Shown piece after piece: positions 42,110 through 51,254 of a DNA stretch of 64,000 nucleotides. The DNA comes from an uncultured bacterium (GTDB taxonomy: Bacteria; Verrucomicrobiota; Kiritimatiellia; RFP12; UBA1067). Under the pieces are notes generated by a model, which had not been told where the DNA came from, searched no databases, and saw nothing but the letters and a program-made list of their open reading frames with translations. The DNA lies in NCBI GenBank assembly GCA_902799955.1, contig CADCCQ010000005.1, positions 1-64,000 of the forward strand, in the 5' to 3' direction. The stretch's first letter is position 1. Every line of letters begins with the position of its first letter. Position numbers and translations under genes: made by a program.

Positions 42110-43408
42110 TTACATCCGCCATCTGACGGTGGCGGCGGCGCAGATCGGGGCGACGAATATCGCCGTGACTGCGATGGCCCAGCCGCGTACTCCGGCGGGA
42201 AGAAGCACGGAACAGACAAGGAGAAGCGAGAGCGTGTATGCGATCTGCCCGGCCATGACCGCGCGCGGCCGCTTTGCCAGGGCGGCAAGGCCCTCTATGC
42301 GCCCCCGCACCGCCTGGATCACGGCGATCAGCGAATAGATCCCGACGGCGAGCCGCACCGTCCCCATGATGCGCGGCGGTACGTTCTGGTACGAGCCGAA
42401 ATACCAGTTCCCGACGAGCGGAGTCGAGAACGCCAGCGGCCCGAGCCCCAGCAGGAGGCCGGCGACGATCGCGTAGACGAGGAGCCGCCTGTCCCCCTTG
42501 TACTCAGGGGGAAACTTGATGGCGACAGTCTGGAGGCGCAGGGCGGCGAACGCGACGGGGTTCGCCACCCCGAGCGTGACGTAGTGGATGGCGAGCATGT
42601 CCTTGGCGCAGTCGGTGCGCCCGACGAAAGTCGCGATGAACACTGGCGAGAGCATCAGAAGGAAGCCGCCGAGGGAAAGCGGGAGGGTGAAGCGGAACTG
42701 CTCGAGCGTGAGGCGCGGTATGCTGGGGATCCCGGCGGAGTCCGCCTCGCCCGCCGGCGACCCGGGCATGCTGGCGACATACGGGCGGGCGTAGAGCCAC
42801 GTGACTACAAGCTCCACGCCGACGCCGAACGTCAGCGCGAAGCCGCCCCACCACGGCCCGACAAGGCCCAGTCGCGGGAACGCGACGGCGAGGGCAAGCG
42901 TCACGACGATGCGCGCGAGCGTAGCGTTGTTCGCCTTGCCGCTTTCGAGGTTGTTGAAGAGGACGACCATCGGGACGTTCCGCAGGAAGAAGAAGGCGTT
43001 CATCACCACGCCCATCAGGAGCGTCCGGCACGCGATCTCGGCAAGCTCCGGCGGCAGCGCGAACAGCCCCGAGAATATCCAGCCGGAGAACGGAGGCAGC
43101 GCAGGGACGCACTGCACGGAGAGGAGGAACACCATCATCAGCGCGTTCAGGCGGCAGAACGCTGTGTAACCGACGCGGGTCTTCGCGAAGACAAGGCCGG
43201 TCGTGACGAGTCCGCCGCCGAGCGCGCCAATCATGAACATGATCATCAACCCCTGGCTGAACGCAGTGAGCGCGTCGACGCCGAGAGGCCCGTGCGTCAC
43301 GATTCCGGCGACGAGCGGGTACGACAGGGACTGCGAGAACGCCTGCAGGAGAAGCGGGACGTAGAAGCGCGTGACGCGACCCACCCCGAATCTGGCGTCT
43401 GCTGGCAC
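42110..43408 (-). CDS. MATE-like multi-spanning membrane protein
   Basis: A 432-residue integral membrane protein with about 12 hydrophobic helices, e.g. GLMIMFMIGALGGGLVTTGLV, FTLPLSLGGFLLMLSPVFIA and LLVCSVLLPAGVRGWAIAVT. Pairs of similar helical blocks and the FNNLESGKAN loop suggest a MATE/MOP or ANKH-like transporter, but no substrate can be inferred. The start is ambiguous: TTG at 43411 or GTG at 43408 (GGAGG lies 7 nt before the latter). It lies directly behind the GspG-GH2 fusion gene. Confidence 0.7.
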   Translation of the reverse strand: MPADARFGVGRVTRFYVPLLLQAFSQSLSYPLVAGIVTHGPLGVDALTAFSQGLMIMFMIGALGGGLVTTGLVFAKTRVGYTAFCRLNALMMVFLLSVQCVPALPPFSGWIFSGLFALPPELAEIACRTLLMGVVMNAFFFLRNVPMVVLFNNLESGKANNATLARIVVTLALAVAFPRLGLVGPWWGGFALTFGVGVELVVTWLYARPYVASMPGSPAGEADSAGIPSIPRLTLEQFRFTLPLSLGGFLLMLSPVFIATFVGRTDCAKDMLAIHYVTLGVANPVAFAALRLQTVAIKFPPEYKGDRRLLVYAIVAGLLLGLGPLAFSTPLVGNWYFGSYQNVPPRIMGTVRLAVGIYSLIAVIQAVRGRIEGLAALAKRPRAVMAGQIAYTLSLLLVCSVLLPAGVRGWAIAVTAIFVAPICAAATVRWRM

Positions 43409-43412
43409 CAAG

Positions 43413-45794
43413 TCACCTCCTCGGCAGGACTACCACTGCGGAACGCAGCGACGGCGAGGTGGCCGTCAGCTTCAGCGGCAGGCCGGAGCCGCCGACGTTG
43501 CGGCGGACGGCGACGACGGCGCGTCCACCCTCGAGGGTGTGGGAGGCCGTCTCGCCGAAAGGCTCCACGGGAGGGTGGCGTCCGGTGGCGACGGCGACGA
43601 TCTTCCCAGGACCCTCCAGGCTGAAGCCGACCTTGACGCCGGAGGCGGGCGACGGCACGGCATAGCGGTCCTCCACGGCGACGTGCACAAGCGCCAGCTC
43701 TCCGTCGGCAATGGCCTGGCGGTCCGCCGCAAGCGTGACGGCGGCCGGCGCGAAGGCGGTGCGCCTCGCCGTCTCGCCCATGTACTTGCCGCCCTGGTAG
43801 GCTATCACCTTGATTTCGCCGGGGTCGAACGGAACTTTCCAGGAGACGACGCGCTCCGCGGCGTCCGGCGCGAGGCTCCGCCTTCCGGCGCTTTCGCCGT
43901 TTACGAAAAGCTCGACCTCGTCGGCGCAGGTGGCGCACTCGACGACAACCTCATCGCCCGGCTTTGCGTCGCGCATCCAGCCGCCGATGATCTCGACGAC
44001 CTTGTCGTAGTCCGACCAGGCGGCGCGCACGAGGTGGTACCCTCTCTTCGGCTGGAAGGCGACGTCGCAGAGCCCGTTCCCGGACGACGCGCCTCCGCCA
44101 AGCCTGTCGAAGGCGTCGTGCGCGAAATTCCGCTCAAGCCCCGGCACGCCGTCGAACGACCTGTCCCAGACGACGAAGCCCATCTCCTCGCAGAGGTCGA
44201 GGTATGTTCGGCACGGCACGCCGTCGACGAACCTGACGGCGTTGACGCCTGCGTCCTTCATCGCCTGGAGCCGCCGCCTTGCCGCCTCGCGGCTGAACGC
44301 CATCCCCAGGAAGCCCATGTCCACGCCGAGCCTGACGCCTCTGAGAGTGAACGGCCTGCCGTTCAGGAGGAACGTCCCGTCTTCCCGGAAGGAGTATGTC
44401 CTGACGGCGTACTGGTAGAGGCGGCCCTCGAGATAGCCCTTGTAGAGGAACGGGCGCATTGGCGTCCAGAGCCGCGGGGCAGGGACGTCGAAGTCGTTGG
44501 TGACGGCGCCGGACGGGGTGTCGTACGCGATGCGCATCTTCGCGGCGGCCTCGGAGAGCGAAAGCGCGGAGACGGAGAGCGTCCCCTCGACGATGCGGAC
44601 CTTCGGATCGTCTATGGCGAGTCGCACCTCGCCGACAAGCCCCGCCCCGGGATAGAACGGCGGATTCGCCTCGCCGGTGTTCGCGACGCGCACCGTCAGC
44701 TCAGTCGGCGAGCCGTATGCGACCTTCTCCGTGACGTCGACCTCGAACACGCCTCTCGGCGACTTCGCGCCTCCGACGCGGTCCCTTCCGACGAATACGT
44801 CTATGTTGCCGGCGACGCCGGCGAAGACGAGTGCGATCCGCCGCCCCTTCGCCTTCTCCGGAATCGTGACCGAGCGGCGATACCATCCCATGCCGCGCCA
44901 CGGCAGGGCGCCGGTCTGCGCGTCGACGCTGTTGGTGGAGAACGCGAGGCCCGCGGCCCAGTCGTGCGGAACGCGGACGTCTTGCCACTGGATGCCGGGC
45001 CCCTCGTCTGGCCATAGACAGGCTGACGTCGCAGGACAGGCGAGATTCGAGCCGTATGCGCGCCACACGGGGGCGAATCGCCAGCCGTCGGCGAGATCGG
45101 TCACGCCCTCGACTGGGATCTTCGGATGGCGGATGGCCTCGACCTCCTCCTCTAGCGCCTTCTTGTGGCGTTCGTCCTGCGCGACGACGATGTCGCGGAG
45201 GTGCTGGGGCATCCACCCCTCGGTCCAGGAGGTGTCGCGGAACGCGGCGTCGAAGTCCCTGGGGTCGGCGATCACGTCGTCCGTCGTGCCCGCCCTGCCG
45301 TCCGGCCCGAGGGAGTAGAGCGTGGGCAGCTTGTCGGCGCCGTTGTACGCATAGACGTAGTCGTGCTTCCACGGATCCTGCTTCACCTTCTTCACGTATG
45401 GGCCGTTCCAGCCCCTGGTGGACACGCGCTTGGAGGCGAGCTGCTCCAGCCCCTCCTCCGTCGTCGGGAAGCGGCCGGTGTGGTAGCAGTAGCGGCTCAG
45501 GGCGACGGCGAGGTGGTGGATCGACTTCACCGCCTTCTCGCCGGCGCGCCCGTCGTCGGCGACGATGCCGCGCCTCGACACGGCGGTGAGGACGAGCCCG
45601 CCGACCACGAGAAGCGCGGTTATGATCGTCATGTAGTACGGGAAGCCCCTGCGGATAAGCGGCGCGGAGGCGCCAAGCTCCGCCTTCTTCAGCTCGTACT
45701 CCTTGGCGATGGCCTTCAGTATGGCGGCCTTGCCGCTCTTCCCCGTCGACTTCTTCGACGGGAACTTCCTGCGCATTTTACCATAGTCGATCAT
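43413..45794 (-). CDS. Membrane-anchored GspG-like/GH2-like fusion lacking the catalytic barrel half
   Basis: A 793-residue protein with an unusual order. A basic N-terminus is followed by one membrane helix (about 52-73) and a T2SS GspG major-pseudopilin C-terminal domain (about 85-175: HHLAVALSRYCYHTGRFP, GWNGPYVKK, YSLGPDGRAGTTDDV). A GH2 sugar-binding jelly roll (about 235-395: VPHDWAAGLAF, GWYRRSV), a beta-sandwich and the barrel beginning (DGTFLLNGRPFTLRGV, GVNAVRF) come next. After WDRSF (about 547) only about 30 residues precede the post-barrel GNGLCDVAFQPKRGYH. The catalytic Glu motifs are absent. A DUF4982-like and immunoglobulin-like C-terminus follow. The motif before the helix has Gly-Phe but no Glu at +5. 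No clear ribosome site; start 45794 or 45776. Confidence 0.85.
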   Translation of the reverse strand: MIDYGKMRRKFPSKKSTGKSGKAAILKAIAKEYELKKAELGASAPLIRRGFPYYMTIITALLVVGGLVLTAVSRRGIVADDGRAGEKAVKSIHHLAVALSRYCYHTGRFPTTEEGLEQLASKRVSTRGWNGPYVKKVKQDPWKHDYVYAYNGADKLPTLYSLGPDGRAGTTDDVIADPRDFDAAFRDTSWTEGWMPQHLRDIVVAQDERHKKALEEEVEAIRHPKIPVEGVTDLADGWRFAPVWRAYGSNLACPATSACLWPDEGPGIQWQDVRVPHDWAAGLAFSTNSVDAQTGALPWRGMGWYRRSVTIPEKAKGRRIALVFAGVAGNIDVFVGRDRVGGAKSPRGVFEVDVTEKVAYGSPTELTVRVANTGEANPPFYPGAGLVGEVRLAIDDPKVRIVEGTLSVSALSLSEAAAKMRIAYDTPSGAVTNDFDVPAPRLWTPMRPFLYKGYLEGRLYQYAVRTYSFREDGTFLLNGRPFTLRGVRLGVDMGFLGMAFSREAARRRLQAMKDAGVNAVRFVDGVPCRTYLDLCEEMGFVVWDRSFDGVPGLERNFAHDAFDRLGGGASSGNGLCDVAFQPKRGYHLVRAAWSDYDKVVEIIGGWMRDAKPGDEVVVECATCADEVELFVNGESAGRRSLAPDAAERVVSWKVPFDPGEIKVIAYQGGKYMGETARRTAFAPAAVTLAADRQAIADGELALVHVAVEDRYAVPSPASGVKVGFSLEGPGKIVAVATGRHPPVEPFGETASHTLEGGRAVVAVRRNVGGSGLPLKLTATSPSLRSAVVVLPRR

Positions 45795-45802
45795 AGGCGA
45801 AT

Positions 45803-45858
45803 GTAGAGTGTAGAGTGTAAAATGTAAAGTGTAAAATGTAGAGAATAGAGCGCAGAGC
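45803..45858 (-). repeat. Heptanucleotide array GTARARW, eight units
   Basis: Eight 7-mers: GTAGAGT twice, GTAAAAT, GTAAAGT, GTAAAAT, GTAGAGA, ATAGAGC, GCAGAGC. The array fills the whole gap between the nucleoside phosphorylase stop (45859) and the fusion-gene start (45794). Its reverse complement matches the array at 11898 and contains many TACACT/TACATT hexamers that resemble -10 elements. Confidence 0.92.
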
Positions 45859-47169
45859 TCACCCGTCTAAGCCCACGCGCTCGAGGACGAGCGACGCGGG
45901 CCTTTCCGCGGAATGCGCGATCGTGAACGCCTTCAGCAGCTCCGCCGCCGCCTCCTCGAGCCCGTCGGGGCCGCCGGACTTCACAAGCGTCGCGAGCGGG
46001 GCGCCGAGCGCCACCCTATCCCCGACGCCTACCGCGAGGTCGACGCCGGCAAGCGGATCGATCCTGTCGCCCGGCTTTGACCGCCCTGCGCCAAGGGCGA
46101 ACGCCACCTCGGCGACCTTCTCCGCGTCTATCGCCGCCACGGCGCCGTAGCGCATCGACTGCACGCGGAACCTGGAGACGGGCGACTTCATGTACGCCTC
46201 GAACCTGCCGAGGTCGCCGCCCTGGGCGGACACCACGGCCTCGAACTTCGCGAGGGCGGAGCCGTCCGCGAGTTTCTCCGACGCCATGCGCCTCGCGCCG
46301 TCGAGCGGGATCTCCGCCGCGAGCGAGACCATCAGCGAGGCGAGCTCGACGGAAAGCGCGACGTCCGGGCGGTCCTGCGGGACTTCGCCGCGCAGGATGG
46401 CAAGTGCCTCCGCGACCTCGTTCGCGTTGCCGACGGCGCGTCCCAGCGGGGAGGACATGTCGGTGATCAGCGCGGCGGACCTGCGCCCGGCGGCACGGGC
46501 CCCGGCGACAAGCGCCTTGGCGAGGGCGGCGGCGTCCTCGCGGGTCTTCATGAACGCGCCGTTTCCGCACTTCACGTCGAAGACGAGCGTCCCCGCGCCC
46601 TCCGCGAGCTTCTTGGAGAGGATCGAGGCGACGATGAGCGGAATCGAGGCGACGGTGCCCGTGACGTCGCGCAGGGCATAGAGTTTCCTGTCCGCCGGGG
46701 TTATCGTGTCGGTCTGCACCGTCATGGCGAGGCCAGTCTCGCGGACGACGCGCTGGAACTCGTCGAGGGAGAGCGCGGCGTTGTAGCCCGGAATGGACTC
46801 CAGCTTGTCCGCGGTTCCGCCGGTGAGGCCGAGGGCTCGGCCGGTGAGGGACGGGACGGCGAGGCCGCATGCGGCCGCGAGCGGCTGGATGACGAGGGAG
46901 AGCTTGTCGCCTACGCCGCCGGTGGAGTGCTTGTCTGCGGACGGCGGGACGGCGTCCCACTCAAGGCACTCCCCGGAGCGCATCATGGCGTCCGTCAGGT
47001 CCGCCGTCTCGCGCTCGTCCATGCCGCGGCAGCAGATCGCCATGGCGAGCGCGCTCATCTGGCAGTCGGGGATCTCCCCGGCCGTGAACCCGGCGACGAA
47101 GTCGCGTATCTCGGCGGACTCGAGCGCCCGCCCCTCTCTCTTCTTGTCTATTACGAGCTTTGCGACCAT
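45859..47169 (-). CDS. Pyrimidine-nucleoside/thymidine phosphorylase
   Basis: A 436-residue phosphorylase that cleaves thymidine or uridine to base plus (deoxy)ribose-1-phosphate in nucleoside salvage. The signature ADKHSTGGVGDKLSLVIQPLAA binds phosphate. The helical N-domain (AEIRDFVAGFTAGEIPDCQMSA), the substrate motif KLYALRDVTGTVASIPLI and the C-terminal PYNP domain are all present. Both DeoA and Pdp types fit. It lies between the rRNA methyltransferase and the fusion gene, whose repeat array it abuts. Confidence 0.93.
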   Translation of the reverse strand: MVAKLVIDKKREGRALESAEIRDFVAGFTAGEIPDCQMSALAMAICCRGMDERETADLTDAMMRSGECLEWDAVPPSADKHSTGGVGDKLSLVIQPLAAACGLAVPSLTGRALGLTGGTADKLESIPGYNAALSLDEFQRVVRETGLAMTVQTDTITPADRKLYALRDVTGTVASIPLIVASILSKKLAEGAGTLVFDVKCGNGAFMKTREDAAALAKALVAGARAAGRRSAALITDMSSPLGRAVGNANEVAEALAILRGEVPQDRPDVALSVELASLMVSLAAEIPLDGARRMASEKLADGSALAKFEAVVSAQGGDLGRFEAYMKSPVSRFRVQSMRYGAVAAIDAEKVAEVAFALGAGRSKPGDRIDPLAGVDLAVGVGDRVALGAPLATLVKSGGPDGLEEAAAELLKAFTIAHSAERPASLVLERVGLDG

Positions 47170-47193
47170 GGCTTTCTGGCGATGTGTTGTTGT

Positions 47194-48039
47194 TCAAACT
47201 GCCTCGCGCGCCCAGCGGGCGTAGACCCCGCTTGGGCACGACACGATGCGACCTTCAAGCATCATCTCCCCCGTCTCGACATTGTCGTCCGGGAAGTGCT
47301 GGCGGAGGATGTTCTCCGCGACCGCGCACGATAGGCCTGGGGTGTGGGAGGAGAAGAGGAAGAAGAGCGGGCTGTCGGAGAGCAGCGACTTCGCGAGCTC
47401 GAGGGTGTCCTGGAGGTCGCGTTCGATCTTGTACATCTGCCCGGCGGCGCCGCGCCCGAAAGTCGGCGGGTCGAGGATGACTGCGTCGTAGCGCCGGCCG
47501 CGGCGGACCTCTCGCTGCATGAACTTGCGGGCGTCGTCGACAATCCACCTTATCGGCGCATCGCCCAGGCCGTTGAGGGCGGCGTTCGCCCTCGCCCACT
47601 CGACCATGCCCTTCGCCGCGTCGAGGTGGCACACCTCCGCGCCGCCGAGCGCCGCGGCCATGGTGGATCCGCCGGAGTACGCGAAGAGGTTGAGGACGGA
47701 CGGGCGGCGGCCGTTCCGGACGGCGCCGGAGACGCGCTCCCCTATCCAGCGCCACTGCGCGCGCTGCTCCGGGAAGACGCCGAGGTGGCCGAAGTCGGTG
47801 CCGGAGAGGCGAAGCCTCACCCCGGCGGTCTCCATCGTCCATTCCTTCGGAAGGTTTCCGCGCCCGTGCCAGCGGTTGCCGTCCTCGCGGTCGAACGAGG
47901 CGTCCGCCCTGCGCCACTCGGCCTCGCCCAGCGACGGGCGCCAGAGGGCCTGGGAGCACGGACGTGCGAGCGTGTACGCGCCGAAGCGCTCAAGCTTGCG
48001 TCCGTCGCCGGAGTCCAGCAGCTCGTAGCCGTCTTTCAT
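47194..48039 (-). CDS. Class I SAM-dependent methyltransferase (RlmK/RlmI-like)
   Basis: A 281-residue enzyme of the group acting on 23S rRNA. The N-terminal part resembles the RlmI EEHUD region (FGHLGVFPEQRAQWRWIGERV). The Rossmann part has motif I VLNLFAYSGGSTMAAALGGAEV, HLDAAKGMVEWARANAALNG, VDDARKFMQRE and catalytic motif IV AVILDPPTFGRG. SSHTPGLS follows. No PUA domain is present, so it is a shorter form than E. coli RlmI. The ATG at 48039 overlaps the substrate-binding-protein stop (ATGA). Confidence 0.85.
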   Translation of the reverse strand: MKDGYELLDSGDGRKLERFGAYTLARPCSQALWRPSLGEAEWRRADASFDREDGNRWHGRGNLPKEWTMETAGVRLRLSGTDFGHLGVFPEQRAQWRWIGERVSGAVRNGRRPSVLNLFAYSGGSTMAAALGGAEVCHLDAAKGMVEWARANAALNGLGDAPIRWIVDDARKFMQREVRRGRRYDAVILDPPTFGRGAAGQMYKIERDLQDTLELAKSLLSDSPLFFLFSSHTPGLSCAVAENILRQHFPDDNVETGEMMLEGRIVSCPSGVYARWAREAV

Positions 48040-49925
48040 TTCCGCGCCTTGGCCCTCATCACCTCGTCGTAGTCCACGTTCTCCGGGACGGACGGCAGGA
48101 AGCCGCCGACGGACATCGCGGCGTCGAGCTCGCGGGCCTTGTCCTCGTCGTACCACCAGTAGAAGAGCACGCCCTCCTCGTCGTTGTAGCGCGAGAACGC
48201 GGCGTCCGGCATACCGAACTTGTTCCAGTACAGGAGGCGCGTCGAGGACGTGTTCCAGAGGAAGGCGCACGGACTCTCGCGGGCTATGAGCCTGTCGATC
48301 TCGCGGTACGCGGCGGCCCGCTCCGCGAACGTCTCCATCGCCTTCTCCTCGTTGATCAGGCGGTCGACCTCGGCGGACTTGAAGCCCATCGTGTTGTTGC
48401 TCTGCTTCCTGTCCGCCTCGCTCGAAAGCCACATCGTCTCGGGCGTCTTGAACATGACTCCGCCCCACGACTGCCACGTCATGTCGAAGTTGAAGTCGTC
48501 CATGTCGCGCATCCAGTTCGCGAAGTCCTTGCGCGTGACGGACATCGTTATGCCGAGCGACTTGAGCGCGGTGTTGAAGTGGACGAGGAACCTGTCCTCG
48601 GAGGCGTTCCGCGAGAGGAACTGGAACGAGAACGGCCTGCCGTCCTTCTCCAGGAGGCCGGTCGACTCGTTCTTCCTGAAGCCCGCCTCCTCGAGGAGCT
48701 TCGCGGCGCCAGGCGGGTCGTAGAGGATCAGCGGGTTGTCGCATGGGTGCTCGTCGTCGTAGACGTCGCGGTAGAACGAGTTCTGCATATAGTACTCGTT
48801 GAACATCATCGTCCTGTTGAACATCTCGCGGTCGATGAGCTTCGCCATCGCCTGGCGGACGCGTATGTCGTCGAACGGCCAGCGGCGCATGTTCATCGCG
48901 AAGCACTGGAAGCCGACGGGGCGGTGGTTGAACACCTTGCGCTTGACTATCCAGTTCTTGAAGAACTTGGGGCCCTTGGTGTCGTTGGCCCAGATCCTCG
49001 CCATGTAGACGGGGTAGACGTCCACGACGCCCTTCTTCAGCGCGTCGAAGGCGTTCGAGTTGTCGATGTAGTACCTGAGCACGATCTTGTCGAAGTTGTA
49101 GAGGCCGCGGCATGACGGCGTGTCGACGCGCCACCAGTCCCTGACCCTGGAGTACTCGGTCTCGACCTGCTCGGCGACGTGCGATATGCGGTACGGGCCG
49201 CCGACGACGGCGTTGAGGAAGTCGAGCTTATTGAAGTCGAACCTCTCGAATGCGTGCTTGGGCAGGATCCAGAAGGTGCCGCAGTGCATGACGTCGCGCC
49301 AGTCGCGCGGCGAGTCGCCCTTCTTGCGGAATCGCACGACGCGGGGGCGCTCGGACCCGGCGTCGACGATCTCAGGGCTGTCGAACGCGCTCAGGATCAT
49401 CTTCCAGGAGCCGGTCTCGCTCTTCGACGCGGTCACGATGTCGAACGTCCACTTCACGTCGTCGGCAGTAACGGGGAGGCCGTCGGACCACCTGGCGCGC
49501 TCGTCGATGTAGAACGTGAACTCGCGTCCGTCGGCGGAGACGCTCCAGCGGTTCGCCAGGGCGGGCACGAAGTCCATCGTGTTCGGGTCGGTCGCGACGA
49601 GCGCGTCGTACATCATGGAGAACATCATCGACGAATAGGAGTTGTTGTCGATGTACGCGTTGAAGCTCTTCGGCGGGCTGGACCCGTTGAAGGTGATCGA
49701 TCCGCCCTTCTTCGCCCTGGGCGAGGCGGCGGGGTCCGGCGTTTCGCGCCAGCCCTGCGCCGGGTACCATTTCACCGCCGCGGGGGCGTTCGTCGCGGCG
49801 GGTTTCGCCGCGGCGGCCGGGGCGGCCGGGGCGTTCGTCGCGGCGGGGGACGCCGCGAACGCGCCCGCAAGCGCCATCGATGCGCAGGCGAGGAGGCCTG
49901 CCCTGCTGATTTTCGCCGAGTGCAT
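48036..49925 (-). CDS. Oligopeptide/SBP_bac_5 family extracellular substrate-binding protein
   Basis: A 629-residue exported protein of ABC-importer binding family 5 (OppA/YejA-like). After a signal peptide (AGLLACASMALAGAFAAS) there is an Ala/Pro-rich linker with a repeated TNAPAA unit. The binding fold follows, with GGSITFNGSSPPKSFNAYIDN, FTFYIDERARWSDGLPVTADDV, YDPPGAAKLLEEAGF and TWQSWGG. The YejA-like size suggests a peptide or microcin-type ligand. GGGAG precedes the ATG at 49925. An OppD-type ATPase lies far away at 7707, and no permease is present in the window. Confidence 0.87.
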   Translation of the reverse strand: MHSAKISRAGLLACASMALAGAFAASPAATNAPAAPAAAAKPAATNAPAAVKWYPAQGWRETPDPAASPRAKKGGSITFNGSSPPKSFNAYIDNNSYSSMMFSMMYDALVATDPNTMDFVPALANRWSVSADGREFTFYIDERARWSDGLPVTADDVKWTFDIVTASKSETGSWKMILSAFDSPEIVDAGSERPRVVRFRKKGDSPRDWRDVMHCGTFWILPKHAFERFDFNKLDFLNAVVGGPYRISHVAEQVETEYSRVRDWWRVDTPSCRGLYNFDKIVLRYYIDNSNAFDALKKGVVDVYPVYMARIWANDTKGPKFFKNWIVKRKVFNHRPVGFQCFAMNMRRWPFDDIRVRQAMAKLIDREMFNRTMMFNEYYMQNSFYRDVYDDEHPCDNPLILYDPPGAAKLLEEAGFRKNESTGLLEKDGRPFSFQFLSRNASEDRFLVHFNTALKSLGITMSVTRKDFANWMRDMDDFNFDMTWQSWGGVMFKTPETMWLSSEADRKQSNNTMGFKSAEVDRLINEEKAMETFAERAAAYREIDRLIARESPCAFLWNTSSTRLLYWNKFGMPDAAFSRYNDEEGVLFYWWYDEDKARELDAAMSVGGFLPSVPENVDYDEVMRAKARK

Positions 49926-49927
49926 CT

Positions 49928-51226
49928 TCACTCCCTGTCAAACGCCCTGTGGGCGATGTCGTGTCTCATGTACATGCCGTCGAAGCCGATCTTCGCGGCG
50001 GCCGAGTAGGACTTGTCCACCGCCTCGCGGAGCGTCGCGCCGACGCCGGTGACGGAGAGGACGCGTCCGCCGGAGGTGACGACGCGCCCGCCGTCCTCCT
50101 TCGTCCCGCAGTGGAAGACGACCGCGCCGGAGGCGGCCGCCTCGGCAAGGCCGGTTATCTCCTTGCCCTTCTCGTAGCTCCCCGGATATCCGCCGGAGGC
50201 GATGATCACGGTGGCGGACGCGCCGTCGCGGACGGACACGTCCCCCTCTGCCAGGCGGCCGGTCGCCGCGTGCAGCAGGGCCTTCGCGAAATCCCCGCCG
50301 ACGAGCGGCAGCACGGCCTCCGTCTCGGGGTCGCCGAAGCGCGCGTTAAACTCGACGACGTTCACCCTGGAGCCGGAGAGCGCGATCCTCCCGCCCTCGG
50401 GCGTGACCATGAGCCCGGCGTAGAGGATGCCGCGGTACGTGACGCCCCTCCTGGACATCTCGTTGACGACGGGCATTATTATCCGCTTCTTGATCTCCGC
50501 GAGCATCCCGCCCTCCACGACGGGCGCCGGGGCGTACGCCCCCATGCCGCCGGTGTTGGGGCCCTTGTCGCCGTCGAATATCCTCTTGTGGTCCTGGGAA
50601 GGCGGCAGCAGGACGGCCGTCCTGCCGTCGGTCATTGCGAGTATAGAGCACTCCTCGCCGTCGAGGAACTCCTCGAGGAGGACCTCTGCGCCTGCCGCGC
50701 CGAAGCGTCCGTTGACGAGCATGTCGTCGATCGCGCGCTCGGCCTCCTCGCGCGTCTCCGCTACGACGACGCCCTTCCCCGCGGCGAGGCCGTCGGCCTT
50801 GACGACGACCGGCAGGGAGAACGAGCCGAGCGCGGCCTTGGCGGCGGCGGCGTCCGTGAAGGCGAGGGCCTTCGCGGTCGGGACGCCCGCGGCCTCCATC
50901 ACCTCCTTGGCAAAGCGCTTGGAGCCCTCGAGCCTGGCGCCGGCGGCGACCGGGCCGAACACCGGGACGCCTATGGACGTCACGGCGTCGGCGAGCCCCT
51001 TGACTAGCGGCGCCTCCGGCCCGACGACGACGAGGTCCGGGGAATTCTCCCTGACCCACTTGACGATGCCGTCGACGTCCTCGGCGCCGACGGGCACGTT
51101 CGAGGCGACGGCGGCGGTGCCGGCGTTGCCCGGCGCGCAGAACAGCTCGTGCCTCTCGGAGTCCTCGGAAAGCCGCCATGCGATGGCGTGCTCCCTGCCT
51201 CCGCCCCCAACTACAAGAATCTTCAT
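49928..51226 (-). CDS. purD: Phosphoribosylamine-glycine ligase
   Basis: PurD joins phosphoribosylamine and glycine in purine synthesis. The 432-residue ATP-grasp enzyme opens with MKILVVGGGGREHAIAWRL, contains GVPTAKALAFTDA, the ATP-binding VVKADGLAAGKGVVVA, and the C-terminal KPMKP-type region FGDPETEAVLPLVGGDFAKAL. The order and size are normal. It begins 28 nt before the LysM gene end, so the two are cotranscribed, and it is followed by the substrate-binding protein. Confidence 0.96.
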   Translation of the reverse strand: MKILVVGGGGREHAIAWRLSEDSERHELFCAPGNAGTAAVASNVPVGAEDVDGIVKWVRENSPDLVVVGPEAPLVKGLADAVTSIGVPVFGPVAAGARLEGSKRFAKEVMEAAGVPTAKALAFTDAAAAKAALGSFSLPVVVKADGLAAGKGVVVAETREEAERAIDDMLVNGRFGAAGAEVLLEEFLDGEECSILAMTDGRTAVLLPPSQDHKRIFDGDKGPNTGGMGAYAPAPVVEGGMLAEIKKRIIMPVVNEMSRRGVTYRGILYAGLMVTPEGGRIALSGSRVNVVEFNARFGDPETEAVLPLVGGDFAKALLHAATGRLAEGDVSVRDGASATVIIASGGYPGSYEKGKEITGLAEAAASGAVVFHCGTKEDGGRVVTSGGRVLSVTGVGATLREAVDKSYSAAAKIGFDGMYMRHDIAHRAFDRE

Positions 51227-51254
51227 GTCGCGGCCTCCTTTCGCGCCAGCCGCG

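Noticed and set aside
43413..45794. Interpretation as an active GH2 beta-galactosidase
   Set aside because: The segment between WDRSF and the post-barrel region is far too short, and no NE acid/base or nucleophile motif is found.
45803..45858. CRISPR-like array
   Set aside because: Units are contiguous 7-mers without spacers, and no cas genes are present. It is a tandem repeat.
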